From assembly GCA_002842755.1 (NCBI GenBank), contig PHDU01000039.1:1-32670 (forward strand): a stretch of DNA of 32,670 bases, in the 5' to 3' direction. Positions within the stretch are counted from its first letter, which is position 1; each line of letters begins with the position of its first letter. Origin of the DNA: Bacteroidetes bacterium HGW-Bacteroidetes-1. GTDB taxonomy: Bacteria; Bacteroidota; Bacteroidia; Bacteroidales; F082. Positions 1 to 5,748 of the stretch are shown here, one piece after another. The notes under the pieces are model-generated. The model ran no database searches. It was given only the letters and a program-made list of their open reading frames with translations, and was not told the origin of the DNA. A program made the translations under genes and the position numbers.

Positions 1-465
1 GCTGTTGTCTTCATAGGTCATAAAGTCTCTGGGTGAACGAATTTCTAATTCTTTGTAGCCATTCTTGATGTTAATTGCATTATAGCCGCGAATTCTCTGG
101 ACATTCACAATATGTTTGAAATTCCAGCTAATTAAATAGTCCGCACGGTTTATTGTTGCCAAGGCAATATGCAGACAGTCTGCAAAACTTGTCTGACCGA
201 TAACTTTCTCTGCAATGTAATGCGTTGCTAATTCAACCGCTTCGTTGTTGGTTTCTATAAATTCAGTGTTCTCAGCCCTTAAACTTGTAACAAGTTTCTT
301 AACGCTCTCCGGAGCAGAGCTCAGTTCATCCTGAGTGACGGCAGAGAATAAAAGCCTGAATTCTCCATTCTGAAGTCTTTCGTATAGCGGTCTCGTGAAT
401 TCGGAAAATTCCTCGTCGAAATAGCCGCCAAAAACTGAAGTGTCGATATAAAGTCTTTGTTTCAT
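1..465 (-). CDS. PIN-domain protein (VapC-like ribonuclease toxin), partial at window edge
   Basis: I translated this frame directly. It is open from an ATG at 465 to the window edge, giving 155 residues with no stop seen, so the 3' end is missing. The N-terminus MKQRLYIDTSVFGGYFDEEF has the Asp-Thr-Ser start typical of PIN domains (Asp8). A TQDEL segment follows, then ADCLHIALA and a SWNFKH segment near the C-terminus, which fit the later acidic positions and core of PIN proteins. Family members are Mg-dependent ribonucleases, usually toxins paired with a small antitoxin. No antitoxin gene lies upstream: only 73 bp separate the start from repeat copy A. A partner could lie beyond the window. 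A perfect TATCTTTG -7 element sits so close to the ATG that the mRNA may be leaderless. Confidence 0.8.
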   Translation of the reverse strand, partial: MKQRLYIDTSVFGGYFDEEFSEFTRPLYERLQNGEFRLLFSAVTQDELSSAPESVKKLVTSLRAENTEFIETNNEAVELATHYIAEKVIGQTSFADCLHIALATINRADYLISWNFKHIVNVQRIRGYNAINIKNGYKELEIRSPRDFMTYEDNS

Positions 466-470
466 GCAAT

Positions 471-478
471 CAAAGATA
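471..478 (-). promoter_or_regulatory. -7 element of PIN gene promoter
   Basis: Reads TATCTTTG on the minus strand, a perfect match to the Bacteroidota TAnnTTTG element. It ends 6 bp before the ATG at 465. No clear TTG is found at the -33 position. Confidence 0.45.
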
Positions 479-538
479 CTATAAATCCATGAAATTTTGT
501 CAGATTTTCGTGGGTCGGATTTTTTTTAGCCTACTGCA

Positions 539-796
539 TAATGAGTATATACCCGCAATACCTCGCCTATTTTCACTTTGTGATTATCTCCCATTTTACA
601 TGGTTTTTTTCAAGACATAAAGATAAAAAACATATCCTTCCACCTCGCAGTTCTTCCGGGTTTTTATAGAAATAAAATTGAGAGCAAAGAACGTCTATTC
701 AACTTTTTATTAAAAACCACCAAAAACGGTCGATACGTACATTGCAACTTTTTGGACGCTGGTGGGGATGCGCTGCATCGAGCCAGTCGAGATGTA
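539..796 (-). repeat. Dispersed cassette-like repeat, copy A (fused to ATPase 3' end)
   Basis: Positions 549-634 are identical over 86 bp to 3247-3332 (copy C). The rest aligns with copies B and C up to position 796. The gene-distal end on the minus strand reads ATACTCATTATGC. The gene-proximal 87 bp lie inside the ATPase reading frame that stops at 710. The gene-proximal part contains an imperfect hairpin in which CTGG pairs with CCAG outside GATGC/GCATC. Copies B and C continue for about 165 bp past the point where A enters the gene, so A is truncated on that side. Confidence 0.85.
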
Positions 797-1954
797 TATA
801 CTTGTATTATCAAAATCGAGCGTTAAAAGATACTTTGGATAATTGTCTTTTATATTTTTTAATGCCGAAATCTCTCTTGTAAAGGTTTTTTCGTCATTAA
901 CGGTAAAAGCTACTTGGTAATATTCACGTTCATTATTAGGTTTTTGCACTACAAAATCGATCTCCTTATCGTTGTGTTTACCTACATAAACCTTACCTCC
1001 ACGTCTAAATAACTCGAAATAGACAACATTCTCTAGTTTATGGCCTAAGTCTGTATCATATTTATTTGTTGTTGTAATATTTCTTAACCCCAAATCTACA
1101 AGGTAATATTTTTCGTTTGTTGTAAGCAACTCTTTGCCTTTTATGTCATAACGTGGGGCAGCATATAGAATATATGATTGAGTAAGATAATCCAAATACT
1201 TAATAATAGTGTTATGGGATATTTTTTTTTGTGAATTCTTATTGAGCTCTACTGCAATATTTGTCGGAGAAACATTAGACCCAACCGAGTCAAATAAAAA
1301 ACTAATAATACGATGCAGATTGTAAATATTTCTTAGCTTATACCGTTTAGCAATGTCTTTAATAATAACTGTGTCATAAATAGTTTGGAGGTAATCCTTT
1401 ACCAAATCATTGCTGTTTCGAGAAAGAGTAACTACCTCAGGAAAACAACTTTCATTGATATACTTGCGAAAAAGACGGTCGGTATTTTTTTCATCCGCGT
1501 TAGCTAAGGCATACTCTTTAAAAGAATAAGGTTGAATATTAATGGCAATGTATCTGCCTGTTAATAGCGTTGCTAACTCGCTTGATAGTAAATAAGCATT
1601 TGAGCCGGTTATGTATAAATCTATGTTCTTTTTTACAAATAAACTATTAATAAGCTTTTCAAAATCGTTAATAAGTTGTATTTCATCTAAAAAGATGTAA
1701 TATTTATTGTCGGGGATTACGCTCTTTATGATTTCATCATATAAAGCTGTCCAGTTTGTAAAGTTTAGATTTTCACGTTCCTCAAAATTGATAAAAATTA
1801 TATTCCTCGAAGAAACGCCACTTGATAGTAGTTCATTTTTAAAGGCTTCTAAAAGAGTTGATTTTCCACTCCTTCTTATTCCGGTAATGACTTTTATTAA
1901 GTTTTGGTTTCTGAGTTGTCTTAACTTGCTTAAATAGGTTTCTCGCTGTATCAT
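710..1954 (-). CDS. AAA_14/DUF4143 family ATPase (COG1373-like), C-terminus replaced by repeat
   Basis: A 414-residue protein from ATG 1954. It has a Walker A GIRRSGKST (25-33), a Walker B IFLDE (87-91) and a sensor-like ITGSNAYLL (115-123). A winged-helix-like middle follows, and then a C-terminal domain with KEIDFVVQK resembling the PD-(D/E)xK-like DUF4143 fold. The family is widespread and poorly understood. Roles in defence, toxin-like systems or mobile elements have been suggested, but none can be read from this sequence. The family-like sequence ends near KYLLTLDFDNTSIY. The last 27 residues (388-414) are encoded by repeat copy A and are not family sequence, so the natural C-terminus appears to have been replaced. 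Gene order and strand match the neighbouring cassettes. Confidence 0.85.
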   Translation of the reverse strand: MIQRETYLSKLRQLRNQNLIKVITGIRRSGKSTLLEAFKNELLSSGVSSRNIIFINFEERENLNFTNWTALYDEIIKSVIPDNKYYIFLDEIQLINDFEKLINSLFVKKNIDLYITGSNAYLLSSELATLLTGRYIAINIQPYSFKEYALANADEKNTDRLFRKYINESCFPEVVTLSRNSNDLVKDYLQTIYDTVIIKDIAKRYKLRNIYNLHRIISFLFDSVGSNVSPTNIAVELNKNSQKKISHNTIIKYLDYLTQSYILYAAPRYDIKGKELLTTNEKYYLVDLGLRNITTTNKYDTDLGHKLENVVYFELFRRGGKVYVGKHNDKEIDFVVQKPNNEREYYQVAFTVNDEKTFTREISALKNIKDNYPKYLLTLDFDNTSIYISTGSMQRIPTSVQKVAMYVSTVFGGF

Positions 1955-1962
1955 TTTTTTTA

Positions 1963-1970
1963 CAAAGGTA
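1963..1970 (-). promoter_or_regulatory. -7 element of ATPase 1 promoter
   Basis: TACCTTTG on the minus strand, a perfect TAnnTTTG, 8 bp before the ATG at 1954. An inverted pair TGACGA/TCGTCA lies just upstream (1979-1984 and 2007-2012). No -33 TTG is seen at the usual spacing. Confidence 0.45.
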
Positions 1971-2035
1971 CACCTTAATGACGAAAAATAAAAATAACAT
2001 CATTTATCGTCAATAGCTTTAGTTTTGCTTGTGCG

Positions 2036-2365
2036 TAACGAGTATTTACACCCAATACTGCCTCTATTTTCACCTTGTGTTTATGTCCCGTTTTTCTGTT
2101 TTTTTTCAAGATATAAAGATAAAAAACATAAACATCCATCTTTATTTTCTTTGGAATTTTTATGGAAATTAAATTGAAATCAAAGAGCGTTTGTTCAGCT
2201 TTTTATTAAAAACCACCAAAAACGGTCGATAAGTACAAGGCAACTTTTTGGACTCTGGTGGAGATGCGCTGCATCGAGCCTGCCGAGATGTAGTTCAATC
2301 CTGCAAATGTGGGAAGTTATGGATGGGTTTCCGTCTTGCCGGGACGCTCAGAGTCCTATTTATTA
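2036..2365 (-). repeat. Dispersed cassette-like repeat, copy B (full length)
   Basis: About 330 bp aligning end to end with copy C (3237-3571). It fills most of the 418-bp gap between ATPase 1 and the peptidase gene. The minus strand begins 7 bp after the peptidase stop and ends in ATACTCGTTACGC. It holds the same reading frame that forms the C-terminus of ATPase 1 (GSMQRIST ... VFGGF, then stop), here without a gene attached. In its gene-distal half B resembles copy D more than A or C, so there are at least two subtypes. Confidence 0.85.
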
Positions 2366-2372
2366 CCGGGTG

Positions 2373-3170
2373 CTATTCTATCTTTTCATGTTTTATGTAC
2401 TGAATCCATTGTTTTTCTAAGGTGTTTTCCGGCAAACCATATATGGTTTCAATATTTTCAGGCTCTTTTATCAGAGAAACCAATTTGTCAATACCGTAAG
2501 TATCAACAAGGAATTCAACAATCGTAACAGAAAGTCCATAACCATTCATGTGGCCAAATTCCATAGCCGATGCGGTAATAAGTTGTGTCCAAGTTGGCGG
2601 CACCTTATCACGCAAACTTGATTCTACAGATTTTCGAATAGGTTCATTCACCTGACCTGCTTCGTATTGTGCATATCCTTCGTTAAGCCATTTTGGTAAT
2701 CCGGTAACGACTTTATTCCCAATTGCATAATACACAGCAATATGTACAAATTCATGGACAATCACCTGCATAAGGGATTCATAGGTATGAATACTTCCTG
2801 GATTCAATGGTGATACCATCAATAACTCATCTCCAATACATGAGCCAACAACCCAGTCAGGTGCATCAGGATAATTTATTGCGACATGAAAAGACTTAAT
2901 ATCTGGAAAGACTCTCACGTTAATTTTTTTTTCGATTTGTAACCCTAAACGATTCGTAATTCTGGAGTAATTTTTCTCTAAAGTTAGTGCAAGTGAATCT
3001 AAAACTTTAATGTCGCCATTGGTTGAATAAAATTTGAAATGCTGACTCTCTTTTGTTAAATTCAGGGAATCGTTATTTTGCCCGACTAATTTTGGGATTG
3101 TTAAACACACAAAAAAAACTATTAAAAGTACATTCACAACTATGGGTTTTATTTTCGTTTTCATAAACAT
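2373..3170 (-). CDS. Secreted gluzincin-type metallopeptidase-like protein (peptidase MA-like)
   Basis: 265 residues from ATG 3170; a second in-frame ATG at 3164 is equally plausible. Residues 1-31 form a signal peptide with a hydrophobic core ending LVGQ, so the protein should be exported. The zinc site is clear: VIVHEFVHIA gives His139, Glu140 and His143, and WLNEGYAQYE gives the third ligand Glu164. This HExxH plus downstream NEG-Y arrangement is typical of the peptidase MA-like gluzincins. The substrate is unknown. The gene ends 7 bp from repeat copy B and its start is 67 bp from copy C, so it makes up one gene-plus-repeat unit. Confidence 0.8.
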   Translation of the reverse strand: MFMKTKIKPIVVNVLLIVFFVCLTIPKLVGQNNDSLNLTKESQHFKFYSTNGDIKVLDSLALTLEKNYSRITNRLGLQIEKKINVRVFPDIKSFHVAINYPDAPDWVVGSCIGDELLMVSPLNPGSIHTYESLMQVIVHEFVHIAVYYAIGNKVVTGLPKWLNEGYAQYEAGQVNEPIRKSVESSLRDKVPPTWTQLITASAMEFGHMNGYGLSVTIVEFLVDTYGIDKLVSLIKEPENIETIYGLPENTLEKQWIQYIKHEKIE

Positions 3171-3236
3171 ATTATTTTGTTGGTATTTTTATGATTCTTA
3201 AATATTCCTATGACAGACAATAGCCTTAATAACCGC

Positions 3237-3571
3237 TAACAACGAAATACCCGCAATACCTCGCCTATTTTCACTTTGTGATTATCTCCCATTTTACATG
3301 GTTTTTTTCAAGACATAAAGATAAAAAACATAAACATCCATCTTTATGTTCTGCTAGATTTTTATGGAAATAAAATTGAAATCAAAGAACGTTCGTTCAA
3401 TATTTTATTAAAAACCACCAAAAACGGTCGATAAGCACTTAGCACCTTTTTGAATCTGGTGGGGATGCGCTCCATCGAGCCAGTCGAGATGTAGTTCAAT
3501 CCTGCAAATGTGGGAAGTTATGGATGGGTTTTCGGCTTGCAGGAACCAGCTGTTCAGAGGCTTGTTTATTA
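3237..3571 (-). repeat. Dispersed cassette-like repeat, copy C (full length)
   Basis: About 335 bp, homologous to copy B throughout and identical to copy A over 86 bp (3247-3332). The gene-distal end on the minus strand reads ATTTCGTTGTTAGCGG. Compared with A and B, the frame coding GSMQRIP carries a 1-nt deletion after the AGATTC segment, so it no longer reaches the VFGGF stop. Confidence 0.85.
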
Positions 3572-3714
3572 ATGCCATTGATTCTTTTTTCAGTCAAGAT
3601 TTTCCTTTACCGAATTCTCCTAAAAAATCTGTCTGGGCAGTATTGAATTTCGGATCTACTATTGAAATCTTTCAGCAACTATCTTTGTCGTCTATTGCAA
3701 TTATACTAATCTCT
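3572..3714. other. Gap between repeat C and small membrane protein gene, no gene seen
   Basis: With repeat C this makes a gap of more than 500 bp without a gene. The minus strand has short gene-like stretches (for example ISIVDPKFNTAQTDFLGEFG) broken by stop codons. They could be the remains of a gene, but I cannot assign a family. Confidence 0.3.
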
Positions 3715-3927
3715 CTATTTTGAGAAAAGTTTTTTCAGAAGAAAATCAACTGAAAAGTAAACAAATCCCCATAATGCCAAATCAATCAGCAACCTTATGT
3801 TTACAATGCCTTCAGTAAAGTCATAATGGAATCCTGTCAATTTATACAAGATTTTCACAATTATGTATGTAATTATGATTGTACCAAATGGAATAAAAAA
3901 ATTGGTTTTTTTCTGCGAGTCTCTCAT
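3715..3927 (-). CDS. Small two-helix membrane protein, unknown function
   Basis: 70 residues from the ATG at 3927. An upstream GTG at 4014 would give 99 residues but runs into repeat copy D, so the shorter form is preferred. The N-terminus is polar (MRDSQKKTNF). Two hydrophobic segments follow, around residues 10-29 and 45-63, then a basic tail KKLFSK. I do not recognise the family. Its place between repeat D at its 5' side and repeat C downstream, on the same strand as its neighbours, supports it as a cassette-like gene. The 144-bp distance to repeat C is the largest in the set. Confidence 0.55.
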   Translation of the reverse strand: MRDSQKKTNFFIPFGTIIITYIIVKILYKLTGFHYDFTEGIVNIRLLIDLALWGFVYFSVDFLLKKLFSK

Positions 3928-4005
3928 TTTTATTGAATTTTCATGGTTAAAAAATATTGAATTTATGTTCAATCGCCCTTTCCTGGCAACATTGGTACTA
4001 AGGAA

Positions 4006-4069
4006 AATATACACGCAATAGTGCGTCTATTTTCACCTTGTGTTTATGTCCTATTTTTCTGGGTTTTAA
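4006..4069 (-). repeat. Dispersed cassette-like repeat, truncated copy D
   Basis: About 64 bp matching the gene-distal end of copy B, including the shared stretch CTATTTTCACCTTGTGTTTA. The gene-proximal 260 bp are missing. It lies 3 bp from the stop codon of ATPase 2 at 4073, so the repeat has been cut back to the gene end. Confidence 0.7.
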
Positions 4070-4072
4070 TTT

Positions 4073-5242
4073 TTAGTAATTTAATCCAAAAGCCCAAAGT
4101 GGTATTACATTGAGGTACCCAAATTCAATATCATCTTTTACCACAAATGATTTAACGTCTTTCTCTATTTGCGTCTGCTGTTTGTTTTTTCCACCCACTT
4201 CAAACGTATAATTATCTATAACGAAATCGGCTTTTTCTGATGATATTACTTCATTTTTTAGTCGCATTTGATTGAAGAAGAACGTTTCTCGTATATTTCC
4301 TATATTTGATTTCTCTCCAACCAAGTTAAAAATAATATTTGTATTATCCAGATACACCTTGTCAACTTTCCCTAATCCCCGGATACCGCTTGTTTCGTTG
4401 CGTAACTGACCAATAAGTCCGGCTTTTTCCATATATGTAAAATAATCGTCCAGGGAGTTCCGACTTACACCAATTATTTCTGATATTTTGGAGAAATTTG
4501 GTTTAAATGGAACACTCTCTGCGATAATGGAAAGTAATCGTTTCAATTTACGACTTGTTCCAACGTTTAGGTTGGCATATTGCGGAATATCAGTTTCCAA
4601 TGTTTGAACAATGATTTGTCCTAAACGTATATCCATTTCATTTTCAAGTCCGAAAGGATAGTAACCCCGTTTCAAATAGTCATTAAACAATGGTAGCGGA
4701 TGTATAATATCTGTAAGCTTTACTTCATTGTTGACTATTTGTTTTAGCGAATGAACTTCTGTTTCGTAATTATGAAATAATTTTAAATATTCCCGAAATG
4801 AGAGTCCGTGTAATTTGTAGATTATGGCACGGCGGCTTAAATCTGCTGAACCTTTAAGGATATCAAGTACAGAAGAACCTGTGAAAACAATTTTTAAGGC
4901 AGGAAAAGAATCGTAAATATTTTTTAATTCACGAGACCAATCCGAATATTTGTGTATTTCATCAATAAACAAATACTCGCCTGCATTCTTGTAAAATTCA
5001 TCAGCTAAATCAAAAAGTCTGTTTTCACCAAAATACATATCGTCTGCCGATACATATAAGGCTTTTTTGCTGTCTAAATTTTCCTTGATGTGTTGCAATA
5101 TCAACGTCGTTTTACCGACACCACGAGCGCCAATAATCCCAATCATTCGATTATCCCAGGAGACTTTCTCGTATAAGTAGCGTTTAAAGTCTGTTGTCGT
5201 ATTTTGTAAAAGTGTTTCAAATTTCTGGTAAAGTGTTCTCAT
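4073..5242 (-). CDS. AAA_14/DUF4143 family ATPase, paralogue 2
   Basis: 389 residues from ATG 5242. A longer GTG start at 5266 would overlap the -7 promoter element, so it is rejected. Walker A GARGVGKTT is at 38-46 and Walker B LFIDE at 91-95. FTGSS and ADLSRRA follow, then a winged-helix-like segment (ISEIIGVSRNSLDDYFTYME). A C-terminal ADFVIDNYTFEVGGKNK has the D...ExxxK spacing of PD-(D/E)xK-like folds. It is much closer to ATPase 3 (same Walker spacing, same NIYD-FPALK segment) than to ATPase 1. The family function is unsettled. A palindrome inside the promoter suggests repression, possibly by its own helix-turn-helix part. Confidence 0.85.
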   Translation of the reverse strand: MRTLYQKFETLLQNTTTDFKRYLYEKVSWDNRMIGIIGARGVGKTTLILQHIKENLDSKKALYVSADDMYFGENRLFDLADEFYKNAGEYLFIDEIHKYSDWSRELKNIYDSFPALKIVFTGSSVLDILKGSADLSRRAIIYKLHGLSFREYLKLFHNYETEVHSLKQIVNNEVKLTDIIHPLPLFNDYLKRGYYPFGLENEMDIRLGQIIVQTLETDIPQYANLNVGTSRKLKRLLSIIAESVPFKPNFSKISEIIGVSRNSLDDYFTYMEKAGLIGQLRNETSGIRGLGKVDKVYLDNTNIIFNLVGEKSNIGNIRETFFFNQMRLKNEVISSEKADFVIDNYTFEVGGKNKQQTQIEKDVKSFVVKDDIEFGYLNVIPLWAFGLNY

Positions 5243-5265
5243 TATTTTTATCCAATAATTTTTCA

Positions 5266-5298
5266 CAAAGATACAAAATGCACAACAAAATGTGCAAA
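5266..5298 (-). promoter_or_regulatory. ATPase 2 promoter with internal palindrome
   Basis: On the minus strand TTTG (5295-5298) is followed by 21 bp and then TATCTTTG (5266-5273), a perfect Bacteroidota promoter. The perfect inverted repeat TGCACA-N6-TGTGCA (5279-5296) lies across the spacer and touches the -33 box. A further TGTGCA (5311-5316) and an ATGCAAA (5324-5330) lie upstream. This is the layout expected for a repressor site. Confidence 0.65.
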
Positions 5299-5428
5299 TA
5301 TTTCAATAAATGTGCAATCAAATATGCAAAGTGTTTTTTTACCTGGCGTTAACGAGTATATAAGCATAAATCAAAGTTCAGGCCTAAATCCGCCAGAAAG
5401 TATTATGCATTGTTGTGCTTTCGTGCTG
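5299..5428. other. Gene-free stretch with a remnant of the dispersed repeat end
   Basis: At 5350-5360 the plus strand reads TAACGAGTATA, matching the gene-distal ends of repeat copies A and B; no further homology follows. An inverted pair CTGGCG/CGCCAG (5343-5348 and 5391-5396) encloses it. No gene is seen. Confidence 0.35.
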
Positions 5429-5540
5429 TAAAATCGGGATGCTCTGCCAACTGAGCTACAATCATAAAAAAACTGCACTCACTTTTTCGCGTTTGTGCAG
5501 TTTGTTGTCTCCCCGACAGGGCTCGAACCTGTGGCCCGCT
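5429..5540 (-). repeat. 112-bp duplicate of the tRNA-Lys end (attachment-site-like)
   Basis: Matches 7382-7493 at 109 of 112 positions. On the minus strand it holds, in order: the 3' end of tRNA-Lys (5508-5540: end of the anticodon stem, variable loop, T arm, acceptor 3' strand), the terminator hairpin that follows tRNA-Lys (5470-5503), and the 5' half of another tRNA-like sequence broken at its anticodon loop (5429-5465). No complete tRNA can form here. Duplicated tRNA 3' ends are the usual mark of integration by a tyrosine recombinase. Confidence 0.85.
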
Positions 5541-5662
5541 TTCAAATTCTCAAATCAAAAATCCTTAAATCAGAAATGAGAATTCCCATCCTTTCAATCT
5601 ACATATCTTTACAATCACTTTTAAACTTCACCTCAAAACATCTGCAAATATTAATTGTATTT

Positions 5663-5715
5663 ATGTTGTGCGAAAACAACATTATTTATATAATTATGTT
5701 GTTTCTGTACAACAT
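5663..5715 (+). promoter_or_regulatory. Twin identical-arm palindromes upstream of ATPase 3
   Basis: ATGTTGT-N6-ACAACAT occurs twice, at 5663-5682 and 5696-5715. The arms are perfect and identical, the 6-bp spacers differ (GCGAAA and TTCTGT), and the period is 33 bp, close to three helical turns. The second copy covers the -33 TTG of the promoter. This looks like a pair of operators for a dimeric regulator. Confidence 0.65.
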
Positions 5716-5730
5716 TTTTTACGATCTTTG
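5699..5730 (+). promoter_or_regulatory. ATPase 3 promoter
   Basis: TTG (5699-5701), 21-bp spacer, GATCTTTG (5723-5730), one mismatch from TAnnTTTG. Transcription would begin near 5737, which supports the ATG at 5749 and rules out the GTG at 5668. Confidence 0.55.
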
Positions 5731-5748
5731 AGCCCTAATTCAATCCGT

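Noticed and set aside
2309-2527. Plus-strand open frame of 72 codons
   Set aside because: It runs from repeat copy B into the antisense of the peptidase gene, which has clear motifs on the minus strand.
3508-3723. Plus-strand open frame of 71 codons
   Set aside because: Its first third lies inside repeat copy C and it has no promoter or recognisable domain. The same region on the minus strand also shows broken coding-like stretches, so neither is convincing.
5343-5396. Inverted pair CTGGCG/CGCCAG as a complete attachment site
   Set aside because: Only 6 bp of pairing across a 42-bp gap and no match to the rest of the dispersed repeat apart from TAACGAGTATA. It could be chance.
5546-5583. 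Inverted repeat ATTCTCA/TGAGAAT
   Set aside because: Short arms, a 24-bp gap, AT-rich surroundings, and no T run or promoter link.
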